This document shows, piece by piece, positions 40,780 to 53,547 of a stretch of DNA of 64,000 nt; the first letter of the stretch is position 1, and each line of letters starts with the position of its first letter. Source of the stretch: Diospyros lotus (lineage: Eukaryota; Streptophyta; Magnoliopsida; Ericales; Ebenaceae); assembly GCF_014633365.1 (NCBI RefSeq), contig NC_068344.1:16321669-16385668 (forward strand). Direction: 5' to 3'. The translations under genes and the position numbers were made by a program. The notes beneath the pieces were generated by a model. It made no database searches. It was not told the DNA's origin and worked only from the letters and a program-made list of their open reading frames with translations.

Positions 40780-42268
40780 CCGTTTGAAGATTGCTTGCTT
40801 CTTCGTCAAAATCAGGAAGCATGCGCAATTGCAACCCATGTCCAGCAAATTGAGCCTCATATCTCAATGCATGGTTGGAAGAGGCAATATTCTAGAAAAA
40901 TAGCTTTGCAACTTCAAAAGTACTTAAAAATTTCAAGAATAACCCCCCGTGACTTAAAATGAAATCTTGTGTTCTTAAGAAATATTTATTTATGAAGCAT
41001 TGATAATAAGGTCACATAAAATATATGTTATATATTTTACTTTTGGAATGTATAATATACAATATATTAAATATATTATATATGAATATATATATTATTG
41101 TATATAATAATACACATTATGTATGTATAATTATATAATGTGTTATGTATTTTTATTTATATTATATATAAATAATAATATATTATGTATTCTATTTTTT
41201 ATATAATATATGATATTACATTAGTATATAGTATTACATATAACAAAATATATATTATATACTAAAATAAAGTAGCATATTTAAAGTTTTAATGAAGTTG
41301 TATAATATTAGTTTTTTTAGCAATAAATCTAAAAGGGCAATTTTGTCTCAAAAATTTGAGGTCACTTTTCTGAAATTAAACTTTTTACCACCAATCTTGG
41401 CAAGGAGCAAGGACATGTTCGCATAAAATATGGAAAAGTGTTTCTCATAATAAATTAAGTCACTTTTTTAGAAATATGACATACTAAATATAGGATTTTA
41501 ATTGGTAGGAATCATATTTTTGTAAAAGTAACTCACTTTATTTACATAAAATGAAAAAGGGCAATTTTGTCTAAAAAATTTGAGGTCACTTTCCCAACAC
41601 TTGGGAAATTAACTTTTTACCACCTATCTTGGTAAGGTTCACATTCCCATAAAATATAAAAAAGTGTTTTCCATGATAAATTAAGTCACTTTCTTAGAAA
41701 TATAACATACTAAATATAGGATTTTAATTGGTAGAAATCATATTTATGTAAAAGTAACTCATTTTATTTATATAAAATGCCACAAGATTTTGGTTAAGGA
41801 CTCACTTTTTTGTAGTGTCCTGTTTTGTTGTTGAATAATCGTCTTCATATACAAAGGACGATGAGTCAAAGATCTGAAGACTAGCATTTTTTATTTTTAT
41901 TTTTAGAATCTATATTATGAGTCTTTTTATGGATGAAAGGACAAGTATAATATTATTTTCATAAAAGTTTTCCAAATTATACTAAGATAAAAGTATTTTC
42001 AAATCTAATACTCCCATTTCTAACTAGTTATTGAAGCGTATCACAAAATGTGTTTGAGGTTTCTCCACATGAGAGACTACCTAAGTGAAAAATTGTTAAG
42101 AAAACCACGTTGCAATTAGTACATATGCCCATGTGTACCCCAAGGATTCGGACTATAACCCCCTATGGCATGAGATCAACTATAATGGCCTTGGGATCAC
42201 CCAATCATTAGATGCTTTTGGCTCACATGATGCGTCGGGCTCGGGCGGGGGGGAGGTAGTAGTCATAG
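40780..42268. other. AT-rich intergenic spacer
   Basis: 40975-41280 is almost pure A/T with many TATATA runs. 41331-41779 is a tandem duplication (separate entry). No gene is supported before the small ORF at 42133. Confidence 0.7.
41331..41779. repeat. Tandem duplication, period about 224 bp
   Basis: AAAAGGGCAATTTTGTCT starts at 41331 and again at 41555. The two units (41331-41554 and 41555-41779) match along their length, including ATATAGGATTTTAATTGGTA, with scattered changes. Confidence 0.85.
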
Positions 42269-42429
42269 TAAAGATGATGGGTAAATCATATCCAAGCCCG
42301 AGCGTCTCGTTTGAGTTGTGACGTGGCACTGACGTAGCGTTGATGTAATAAGTAATAAAAATCACATGTTGATTGTATGATAACAACAAATAAAAATCTA
42401 CCATGTGTCACTAATCCAAATCCCCAATG

Positions 42430-42775
42430 CGCCAACTCTTCATCTTGCTTTTGAATAGCACCGGAAGTGGCAACCAAATGCAAAAAGTGTTCCTTCAACC
42501 CAACCATCTAGGCTTTTTCAACTCTAACCTTGATCGGTGGCAAGTTCGTCATTGAAGAAGTGGAAGAGCTCGATCCAAACGATGAATTGGTGTCCATGAC
42601 CTCCTGGCCATTTTTCACTCTCTTCTTGGCGTTGGCGAGTTCATTCTAGGCAACCACGTCTCTATTATCAAGCTCCAGCAGGCTTTCAATGGCAGTTGAG
42701 TTGAAGAGCCTTTTGGGAATTAGGGAAGCGCCATTCAGCGTGAGTGAACTTTCGATCGTTGACATAGAGGTGTTG
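42430..42775 (-). pseudogene. Possible captured gene fragment inside the Mutator-like element
   Basis: The minus strand keeps one frame from about 42765 to 42425, with just two TAG stops (near 42640 and 42510). It starts MSTIESSLTLNGASLIPKRL, continues NELANAKKRVKNGQEVMD and later LKEHFLHLVATSGAIQKQ. It reads like ordinary plant protein but is not recognised. Mutator-like elements often carry host exons (Pack-MULE), which could explain it. Confidence 0.35.
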
Positions 42776-42838
42776 GTGGCTGGGCTGAAGGCGAACAACG
42801 ATGGCGGCTGCAATGATGGCGGGTGTGATGACCACTAG

Positions 42839-45402
42839 TGTAACACCCCGCCTTGCACGGGCGTGTCACTATAAGGGAATCTCCGGGAATTCTTTTTTTT
42901 TTTTTTTTTCAAGTCCATCACGCGCGGTGCTAAGAGAACAATCTTCACATGTAGATAAAACACCAGACACATATGATGACTTGCGCCCGCGGTGATTTCA
43001 AGAACAATCTTCACATGCAGATAGAATCTCGAGAACCCTAGCCTTGCCCATTTAACTAATCAAGACCAAAAATCTTAAAAAACTAAACGAGACATATTAT
43101 AACGCAGTGGATACATTAACATCAAACACCGTGGTTCTTACATAGTATCTCCATAACAAAATATGTAATACAGTCTACCAAATGATAACATCTCCATCAT
43201 ACAACTGTTCATACATATACCAAAATAAATACTAACGCCTCCGAAGTGAATACAATGACTGACAAACAAAGCATCATTGACTCTCAACTGGCCATGTCCT
43301 CGTCCTCGCCCTCGCAACAGTCCCTGGCTGGAACATTGAATGTTCTAGGGGTATAACCCAGGTTAGATGATAAAACATCTAAGTGATGGTATGAAACAGT
43401 TTATTGAATGCATGAAAGAAATACGAGTATGGCACAACAAAACAACGACAAAGTACAACACGTTTAACTTGAGAAATCTCCCTAACATACTCAAGCTCCT
43501 GTGGAAAATCCATTCCACACACCGTTGGGGTTCACCTTTTCGCGACATACTTAATCCTCGGGTGCCCTACTGTGTCACACGTTCAACTGGATTAATCCTG
43601 TGTTATTCCCAAGTAGACCCCATCCCGTCCCCTATGGACATAACAATGACACAAAAAATCAATGCCCCGATGCTATGAAAATTCACATGCCGTGCACCGA
43701 CTCATTTATAAGTAAAAAAAGAAAAAAATAGTTGATGCAATATACCACATGTTCAATATGCATACGATGCCATAAGTATGTAAGTAAAACTCCTATGCAT
43801 AACATCCCGAGTTTTGGAGGGTATAACTGCTCACTTGAACTGGTTCAACCACATGCAACCTAAGCTCGGGAGGGTAAAATCGCTCGCCTGAACTTACTAC
43901 ACGCACACTAAGACACTTTCAAGTAAGGGTAAGACTAGAATCAGACCACTCACCTCGAACATATTTGGATTGCCTTGATCCTCGTGCACGCCTCGATTTG
44001 CATGCTAAGTCACCAACACTTGTGCTTATACTCAACCTCGAGTCACGACACTTCCTAAACATCAAATTTAATTAAGGAAACATTAAAATCCATTTTCTTC
44101 AATTTTTCCATAATTTCCTCTATTTTTCTCCCAATTTTCACCTCGATAATTCCAAAATAATTATTTTCTCAAACATTTTCCCAAATATTTCAACATGATA
44201 AATCTTAAAATAATTTAAGAAAAATATCCAAAGAAAATATCAGAATTGCCCCTTTCGGGCACGCCTAGCGCGTGGCTGCAAGTGGAGTGTGGCGCATGTA
44301 GCCACGCACTACCTTCTTTTCCAAATTTCTGGCCACCGCCGACGACTCCAATGGCCGATCTGAGAGTACCCCCTTCAAGCCCTTGACAAGTCGATCACAA
44401 CCATACTAATTTTCGGCTGAAAGGCCACTGAAAAATGCCCCTAACGGGCAGTTGTAGGTCCGGCTAGGCGGATCACCTACAGATTCCGGTCGAGCTTCAA
44501 TCGGCCTCCAAATGAACCCAAAATGCTTCCAAATGCTCCCAATCTCTTCTCCTTGATGCAAGGATCAAAAGCCCCTTAATCACTCTCTCAAAAATATCCA
44601 AAAACGCGGTTGATTTGATGCCCCAAAAATTCGAGACCCTCGGCTCCTTTTATACCCAAAAATCGGCCACATCTTGGCCAATCAATGGCCAAACCTTGGT
44701 CCCCAAGCATCCTAGCACCGGATACAATCTCCCCCGAGCCTCTCTCAACCGTTCCATCGCCGAAATCGGCCTCCACGTGCGGTGGAAGGTGGCGACCGAA
44801 TTTTCCCTTTGCATTCACACTACCAGCTTTTGATTTATTACACTTTGACCCCCCCCCGGTTTCTTCAATTGATATTTCTGCCCTTTCCATGACACCCTGA
44901 CTAATCCAACTATACTACTAAGGCCCTCAAGTTTTGTATTCTTCGTTTCATCCTCAAAACTTCTGAAAAACTATCCTTTTGACCTCCCTCAAGCAAATTT
45001 GGAAAATTATACTTAGGCCCGATTGATTGTTTTGACCTTAAATCCATTTGTTTCAACCAAAAATCGCTCAAGGGTTGTTTTACATATAACTTATCAGTCC
45101 TTGGCACATTCCGTTGACTCTTCGAAAGTTCCTTACATTGATTCAGTTTTCTCAGCCTGACTGACAATTGTACCGAAAACTGTTCCTTATCCAATTTTTT
45201 TTGATTCCTAAAATCATAACTCGTATTACTCGTCAATACCATTATTTTTTCCTTAATCATCTAGGGTCCGGGGTACTCCATTCGTCTGATTTGGTCGCTT
45301 AAGATTGTGTTAGTGTACCGTACAATGTCATTCTTTTGATAATTCCATTTATACCCTTCATTAAATTCCATTTATACCCTTAAGGATTTCTCAGGTATTA
45401 CA
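42839..45402 (-). mobile_element. Solo LTR A, 2.56 kb, TSD ACTAG
   Basis: TGTAACACCCCGCC...GGTATTACA flanked by ACTAG at 42834-42838 and 45403-45407. The minus reading starts TGTAATACCTGAG and has a TATA-like GGGTATAAAAGGAG (complement of about 44644-44657), so it probably reads leftward. No coding capacity; ORFs such as 43367-43678 are accidental. Its ends resemble solo LTRs B and C. Confidence 0.88.
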
Positions 45403-45994
45403 ACTAGAAGGAGGTAGCAGTCCCTAGCAAGAAGGAGAAGAGAGAGAGAGATGGGGGCAAGGGGAAAGGGTTTTTGGGGATTTGGGTTAGTGACACGTGG
45501 CGAATTTTCATTGGTTGTTATTATACAATTAGCATGTGATTTTTATTATTTATCACGTCAACACCACGTCACCAACTTTGACGAGAGGCTTTTCAAAAAA
45601 TCAATTTAGTGACTACATTACAAAACATTTTAAATTTCTGTGATCACTTTGCATAGAATTGAAGTATAATGATCAGTTTGCAAAGAATTGAAGTATAGTG
45701 ATCACTTTGAAAACAACACCAAAGTTTGGTGACCTTAGGTATGATTTACCCTAAAGATGATGATGTAGTTTATTGCATGTAAGAATTGGTACACCAAGAA
45801 TGGGATTCTATGTTTGATAGGTTGCATAAAGGTAGGGATGATGAGATTGATGATATTATGGAAAAGGAAGAAAAAGATGTTGATGCAATGTTAAAAGCCT
45901 CAAATGGTGATGATAAGCTTGACTACATGCAACTACCTCCTGTCCACGAGCCTGCCCACATGGAGGTACTTCCTATCCATGAGACTATTATAAA

Positions 45995-46944
45995 TGTATA
46001 GCAATGGCACCACAACCCAAGAGAGGGCATAAATTGGGTGTTTGAGAAATTTAAAACTTTTTGGGAGGTTTTGAAAAATAAATAAGAAAATAATGAAGCA
46101 CAAAAAAACAAAATGCAAGAGGGACACAAAGATATATAGTGGTTCCACTCCCTTACCTTCTCACTAAGGAATTTAAAGCAATCCACTAAACCTACTACTA
46201 GATCTCAAGTAGGCCCTCTACCAACAAGGTAGAAAATTACAATTTCCTACCAACACCCAGTAGGCCATCTAGCATACACTGCTAGGAATACAAAACTTTC
46301 TACGAAAACCCAATAGGCCTTCTAGCTCACAAGCTAGAAAATACAAGAAAAATATAGAGAACAAAGTCTAAGAGATGAATCTCTTAGTTATAAGATCTCT
46401 CAATAATAAACACAAGATTTGAACAAAATGATACAAATGGTAATCAAAACCTTTTGAGAAAAAAAATGAAAGCACAAGTGGAATGAAAAATAAATGTTAA
46501 CTCAAATGAATTTATTTTAGCTCATTGGTAATCTTAAGTGCATCCTTGAATGGTATTTATAGGCATCTCAAGAGTTTCAAAAGAAACTAGCCGTTTTTAT
46601 AGCTATTATTGTTCACAACAGTCTAATTACTATTCACAACAGTTGGATTACTGTTCATTATTCACGTTACCAACAGTAAAATTACTATAACAATGATAAA
46701 AAAAAAATTAGACATTTTTTTTACACATTTTAACCAAATAAAACATAATATTCCAAATGTCATAAAAATTTATTACAAGATTTTTAGTATTGGATTGCAT
46801 GATGAAATTGATTTTTATTTTGGCACTTAATAGAACATATAAACGTAATTTGGAGCCCCAAGTTAATAACTATTAACAAAATAATTTCATCATTAAAATA
46901 TAATTATTTTTCATCATTAAAACCATATCAAATGCAAAACATCA
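45995..46944 (-). repeat. Sirevirus-like 3' LTR (left)
   Basis: About 950 bp. The minus reading starts TGATGTTTTGCATTTGATAT and ends near GCCATTGCTATACA. It is homologous to 57060-57728/60467-60564 and, in inverted orientation, to 60975-62430. It contains paired CTAGCTTGTTGG-like tracts (about 46190-46340, complement). Confidence 0.8.
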
Positions 46945-46958
46945 ATATCCTCCTTTTT

Positions 46959-48117
46959 GATGATGACAAAACTACTATGAAAAAAAAAAAAATCCCCCCC
47001 CCCCCCTTTTTGTCGTAAATCAAAAAGGATATAATGAAAAGAATTTTATCATTAGACAATGTGAGAATTTGGCAAAACATCAATGAGGTAAGAATACTTT
47101 AGGGTAAGATAAAATTTTACAAACTCCCCCTTAATTCTAAAATCCGAAAACAAATTTCAACAAGATCATAAAGGCAAACTTATAGCTCAAAATCATCAAA
47201 ACATATAGATATAGAGAGTTTAGGGAATATACCACCAAGGATGAAATTTGAAGATCTCTTAGTCTGGGTTGGTAAAATGAGGGGTCATATTCTTCTTCAC
47301 ATTCTTCTTCTCTTCACACTTGATACATCCATAAAAATTTTGACTTTAAAATCTCATTTGAATGTTGAGTAAAACCTACAAAAATAAATTATCCACAAGC
47401 TTTTGGTGCCCAAACCACTTTGGCTTTGCTATTGTTAGCACAGAGCTCTTCCTTTAGGAACCCAAATTTGCTTAAATCTATGTGGATTGTTCCTTAAAAA
47501 ATATTTGTTTATAGAATGCTCACATTGACCATAATAATGACAAATGATTTTAGAATATGAGGTAAAATTTTATTTATTTTTTCTCAAAATTTTGTTTTAT
47601 TTTCACAAAGCCACCTTGCTCTTTTGTTCTTTTATTAAAATCTTTTCTTTGAGTCTTGAGGGCATTTTTCAATTCTTTTTTTTCTTTGTTGTCTTTTTCA
47701 AGAGATGATTTTAAACATTGATTTTTCTCTTGAAGTTCATTATTTTGATCTTTTAAAATATTTTTCTCATTATTCCAATAATCTTTTTCTTTTAATGAAC
47801 TCACTTCTTCATCTAAAGATTTTAATTTCTTCTTTACAATTTTATTTTTCAAACTAACTTTTTCAAATTCACTCATAACATCATTAAATGCATCACATAA
47901 TTCATTAAGAGTAAAATTTGAAATTGAAAGAGTTAAGTAAGAAGTTATCTTATCTGCTTCCTTGACCATGAGGCATAGGTTGTCCACTTTTTTCACTTGA
48001 GATTTATCACTTGAAGATGAATCATCTTCTTTCTTCTTGAATCGCTTCTCATATTTCTCATTCTTCTTAAGTAATGGACATTTGGGTTTGATGTGTCCAA
48101 ATTTTTGACATTCATAA
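46959..48117 (-). pseudogene. Sirevirus-like gag, C-terminal half, and 3' non-coding region
   Basis: 48117-47574 reads ECQKFGHIKPKCPLLKKNEK, completing a CCHC knuckle whose first Cys lies at 56540, across an insertion. It continues as a long Lys/Glu coiled coil (SLDEEVSSLKEKDYW, LKDQNNELQEKNQCLKSSLE). After a stop it resumes with PHRFKQIWVPKG near 47440, a gag-to-pol junction form. Pol is absent, and non-coding DNA leads to the purine tract. An A12-C14 homopolymer pair sits at 46982-47008. Confidence 0.75.
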
Positions 48118-51100
48118 TGTAACATCCTCGAATTTTGAGAAAAATAATAATGATTTATTTCTATGTTTGAAAGGATTTAATTAATTGAAATTTATGGATT
48201 GAGGAGATTAATGAAGGAAAATTTATATTATTGTGTTTGGGAATAGAGAGGTGGTTTGAAGTTTCTGGAATCTTCAAGATCTAAGTATAATTTTAGAGTC
48301 TGGGAGTCAATTTAGTATACAAAATAAGTTAATGCACGTAAATCAATGGGGGGGGGGGTTATATATATTATGTTTGAGGAGTTAAGGCCAAAAGGGAAGT
48401 GAGGATGATGATTGAGTTAAAAATAATCAAAAGAAATTTGAGGATTGGAAATGGGATGGCAGTGGTAAGAAGGCATAGCAGGCCATCGATTAATGGCAAG
48501 GAGCTATCGACTAGTTGCAAACGATCGCCAGTTTTCCTTTAGTCTGTCTACCGTTTTCTGCTAATCTTGATTTTTAAGCTTCCCACAATGTAAAGAAATG
48601 AGGGATTATTTGTGTTATGTTTGAAAAGTAAAAAATAAATGAAATTTGAGGTAAGTTGAAAAGTGAAAATAAATGGAATATTAGGATGTGGAATAGTTAA
48701 GGCAAAAAGGAGGATTTTAATTATTGTTTTGAAAAGTCAAGTAAATGAAATATAAATTATGTGAAAAATTCAAAGGAAGAAAAAGTGGTGAAGTTAAAGT
48801 TAGAGTTGAATGGTGAAAGCAAAGGAGTAAATAAAATGGGTAGAGAAAGTCAAAATAAAATTGGAGGTTTAATTTGGAAGTGGTTGTTGAGTATATAAGG
48901 ATATATAGATATATATATATTATGTATATTTTGATTTGGTTGATATTTGTTTAAATGGGATATTATGTATAGATATATATGTGTGTGTAAGTGGGTCTTA
49001 AAAAGAAAAAGAAAGGACAGAAGGGGGGAAGTAGCAGTTGTAGAAATTGTGGTGGCAAGCAACTAGGGTGACGCCCCTGCTTCTTCCGAGTTTTCCAGCG
49101 GCCTTCTTCCTTCTCAATTTCAAAGGCAAGTTTTCTTCGTTCTTTTCCATTTCATATGCAATTTTTTTTATCTTCTTTTCTTTTTATTTAGAAATTTTCT
49201 AACCTCGTTTCAATAGTAGATATTCATTCTTTTCATTCCAGAATGATTGTATCTTGAATCTTTTATTTTTGGATTTGTATTTCGATCACTCTTAATTTTC
49301 AACCAATTTTGCGCATACTATACTCTTTAGAGTATAACTTTCTATTGTGATATTTGAATTGAGATTCGTTCTTTGTGTTGTAAACTAAACTTTATAATAT
49401 TCATTTTGACATATTACTTTAGTTATTTGGCTAAGTTTTGAGCCTATAATTGTCTTGTGAAATACTTGCTCGAATTTGAAACTTCTCTATTTTTCGTGTA
49501 ATCTGACCTTGCTTTATACCTTGGCTTATAACTTTATGTGTTTATATCCGAATTGAGATCCATTTCTTGTGTTGTAAACTAGACTTACTAATCTTCTTTG
49601 TGATATATTACTTGCATTATTTGGCTTCATTTTGAGCTCAACAACCCTATTAATCTTTGTCAAAAATTCTGGGAATTTTACTATTACAAGTTCTTCCTTA
49701 TTTTGGTTTTTGTGGAATAACTTTTTGTGATTATTTCAAATTTCAAATCTGTTTGTTATTCCACAAACTAGAGTTTCTAAACTTCAATTTTGACATATCG
49801 TTTGTGGTATTTGACCAAATATTGAGCTTAAATCAATACCTTAAAAATCCGTCAGAAATCTAGAATTTTGGAATTTTCCTTATTAAACTTCTTTTTGTTT
49901 GGCGACTCTTCCTATGTTTATTATTATGGTTCTTTCCTATGTTATTTTCAGTTTAGATGATTGTTACTGGCATCTATTATTGTGCTCTTGAGAACCCTTA
50001 TGTTGGAATAAGGGATTTTGTCTCCTTTACTTTGTTAATTCTTATGATTGCTTGAATTCTTGTTCAATCTTTTGAAAGCTTCAATGGGGTTTTAATTCAC
50101 CCTATATTCTTAAGGAATGATGCATTAATTGATTAGGATTTAGTTTATGTAAGAGTTTGGTGTTATCTTGCTTGTATTTTTGGTTTCTTGAATTATTAAA
50201 TGAATTTTTTTGAAAGCCAAATAGGGTCTTGTATCACCCTATATTTCCTTGGGAATGATGCCGAACCATTTCGGGATGAATATCATATGGGTAGAATAGC
50301 TTGAGTTGCATTTTGGGTCTCTTGTATATGAGGAAAAGTGATGGGGATGTATTGGTTATTGACCATTTATCCTTATCTATCGACTATCTTAGTCTTTTGG
50401 CCTTATCTGTCGGTCGTAGGTGTCACGACTGCCGACTATTGGATGTATGGGCGCTAGCTGTCATCCATTGTGACAAGTCTGTTGATTGATATTGAGTCTT
50501 AGGCTTTAACTATTGATTGCTATATGGTTCATTCTCGATGGTATTTGCTAACTTGCTGCTAAGTAATTTAATTAGGAATTAGGGTTTGTCCTAACTATTG
50601 TGGATAGATGTGTCACGAGGTTAGGAGATCTAGACAAGGGTTAACTTGTGAACGAACTGTGTGTGGCTGATTATGCTTGGAATTGGCTACGAATTTAGAG
50701 ATGAGAATGGCATCTAAAAATAGATGAGCATTTACATATACATGGTGATGTGAGTGGCATTTGTTCATGCATGACATTATAAAAATTATATATGTTATCA
50801 ATTGAGTTTGTGTACACATGATAAATATGTTCGCACACTTATTATTTTGTGCTGCGACTAAGACCGCATTGAGAGGAAAATGATATCCATACAATTGATA
50901 GGTGATGTGTGAGGGTACTACTATCACTACTGCAAGTGACGGCCTGGTAGGGTAGGCGTGTACTACACAAGCACCACAATGAGACTGAGTTGCTGTATTT
51001 ATAGATGTGATTTGATATGTGTAACATCCCGCATCGAGTGATAAGAAGGATTGGAACAACTTACTCTAATAGCCCTATGTGAACTTCCCAGGGGGTCACC

Positions 51101-53016
51101 TATCCTTGAGCTTCCCCAGCTCAAGCATGCTTTACTCGGGAGTTCTTTGCCTACATTCATCCTATCCAGCTAGTGTTGTTTCCTTCTTTACTTATCCTCG
51201 ATATATATTACCCTTCTCTTGGCTCTCGAGGTATTACATTCTTCCCCCCTTAAGCACATGACGCCCTCATCATGCGACCTTACAACTGGTCCCAAATCTC
51301 TCCCCCCGTTGCATGGCCGATGTGAGATTCGCCTAAGATGCCTACACACACCCACCCTTAGGGACTCAACGTCCTCACTGAGGTTTGCCCCAACATGGCT
51401 CTCAGAGGCTCAGGGGTCGGCTCTGATACCACATGTAACATCCCATATCGAGCGATAGGAAGGACCGGAATAACTTACCCTGATGGGCCTACACGAACTT
51501 CTCAGGGGGTCACTTATTCTTGAGCTTCCCCAGCTCAAGCACGCTTAACCCTAGAGTTTTTTTGCCTACATTCAGCCCAAAAGGTATCCAGCTGGTGTTG
51601 TTTCATTCCTTACTTATCCTCAATATATACTACCTTACTCTAGATTCTTGGGGTATTACATTCTCCTACCTGTAACATCCTGTATCGAGCGATAGAAAGG
51701 ACTGGAACAACTTACCCTGATGGGCCTATGCGAACTTACCAAGGCGTCACCCATCCTTGAGCTTCCCCAGCTTAAGCATGCTTAAACCGGGAATTCCTTA
51801 CCTACATTCAGCCCAAAAGGTATCCAGCTGGTATTATTTTCTTTATTACTTATCCTCGATATATACTACCTTTCTCTGGGCTCTTAGGGTATTAAATTCT
51901 CCCCCCCCCCTTGAGCACATGACGTCCTCATCATGCAACCTTACAATTGGTACCAGATCTTCTCCCCTTGGGGGATGCCATCCTAAAAACCTGCCAGAAG
52001 CTGCATCTTGAACAGGCCCTTGAGCCCCGATGCCATTCCCCACCCTCATTGAACTGCCTTCACCAAGGGTCGGCTCTAATACCACCTGTAACATCCCACA
52101 TCGAGCGATAGGAGGGATCAGAACAACTTACCCTGATGGGCCTACGCGAACTTCCCAGGGGGTCACCCATCCTTGAGCTTCCCCAGGTCAAGCACACTTA
52201 ACCCTGGAGTTCTTTGCCTACATTCAGTCCAAAAGGTATCCAGTTGGTGTTGTTTCATTCCTTACTTATCCTCGATATATACTACCCTTCTCTAAGCTCT
52301 TGGGGTATTACATTACCTGTAACATCCCGCATCGAGCGATAGCAAGGACTGGAACAACTTACCCTAATGGGCCTACGCGAACTTTCTAGGGGGTCACCCA
52401 TCCTTGAGCTTCCCCAGCTCAAGCACACTTAACCCGGGAGTTCCTTGTCTACATTCAACCCAAAAGGTATTCAGCTGGTGTTACTTCATTTCTTACTTAT
52501 CCTCAATATATACTACCCTACTTTGGGCTCTTAGGGTATTACATTCTTCCCCCCTTGAGCACATGATGTTCTCGTCATGCGACCTTACAACTGTTCTCAG
52601 ATCTTTTTCCCTTAGGGGCTACCATCCTAGAAGCCTGTTAAAAGCCACTCCTTGAACAGGCCCTCGAGCCCCAGTGCCACTCCCCGCCCTCATTGAACCG
52701 CCTTCACCAAGGGTCAGCTCTGATACCACCTATAACATCCCACATCAAGCGATAGGAAGAACCGGAACAACTTACCCCGATGGGCCTACGAGAACTTCCC
52801 AGGGGGTCACCCATCCTTGAGCTTCCCCAGCTCAAGCACGCTTACCCCTGGAGTTCTTTGCCTACATTTAGCCCCAAAGGTATCTAGCTGGTGTTGTTTC
52901 ATTCCTTACTTATCCTCGATATATACTACCTTTCTCTAGACTCTTGGGGTATTATATTACATGTAACATCCCGCATCGAGCGATAGGAAGGACAGGAACA
53001 ACTTACCCTAATAGGC

Positions 53017-53085
53017 CTACGCGAGCTTCCTAGGGGGTCACCCATCCTTGAGCTTCCCCAGCTCAAGCAAGCTTAACCTGGGAGT
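53017..53085 (-). repeat. 5S rRNA-derived segment in a Cassandra LTR (example)
   Basis: On the minus strand GTTAAGCTTGCTTGAGC...CAAGGATGGGTGACCCCCTAG matches the box A to box C part of plant 5S rRNA. The same segment recurs in every LTR of the array. It is an LTR component of Cassandra, where it can act as a Pol III promoter, and not a 5S rRNA gene: the ends of 5S are absent. Confidence 0.85.
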
Positions 53086-53547
53086 TTCTTGCCTACATTC
53101 AGGCCAAAAGGTATCCAACTGGTGTTATTTCCTTCCTTACTTATCCTCAATATATACTACCATTTTCTGGGTTCTTAGGGTATTACATTCTCCCCCCTTG
53201 AGCACACGATGTTCTTGTCATGCGACCTTACAACTGGTCTTAGATCTTCTCCCCTTGGGGGCTGCCATCCTAGAAGCCTGCCAGAAGCCGCTACTTGAAC
53301 AGGCCCTCGAGCCCCGGTGCCACTCCCCACCCTCATCGGACCGTCTTTACCAAGGGTCTGCTCTGATACCACCTGTAACATCCCACATCGAGCGATAGGA
53401 AGGACTCGAACAACTTACCCTGATGAGCCTACGTGAACTTCCTAGGGGGTCACCCATCCTTGAGCTTGCTCAAACACGCTTAACCTCGAAGTTCTTTACT
53501 TACATTCAGCCCAAAAGGTATCTAGTTGGTGTTGTTTCATTCCTTAC

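Larger units (their letters stand above)
42279..45751. mobile_element. Non-autonomous Mutator-like element, TSD TAAAGATGAT
   Basis: Ends GGGTAAATCATATCCAAG (42279) and its inverted partner CTTAGGTATGATTTACCC (ending 45751), with TAAAGATGAT at 42269-42278 and 45752-45761. A 9-10-bp duplication with long terminal inverted repeats (about 42279-42425 against 45470-45751) is the Mutator pattern. The left arm lacks about 125 bp present in the right arm. Without the nested solo LTR (42839-45402) the element would be about 0.9 kb, with no transposase. Confidence 0.85.
42121..45994 (+). pseudogene. Possible decayed ORF split by the Mutator-like element
   Basis: Left of the Mutator-like element a + frame reads YNPLWHEINYNGLGITQSLD (42133-42260), with a G-run frameshift near 42241-42253. 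Right of it a + frame reads WDSMFDRLHKGRDDEID and MEKEEKDVDAMLKAS (45786-45960). When the element and one 10-bp duplication are removed the two sides join as SSHSKDDDVVYCM, with one stop after. The protein is not recognised; it may be another transposase. It ends where the copia LTR begins at 45995. Confidence 0.35.
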
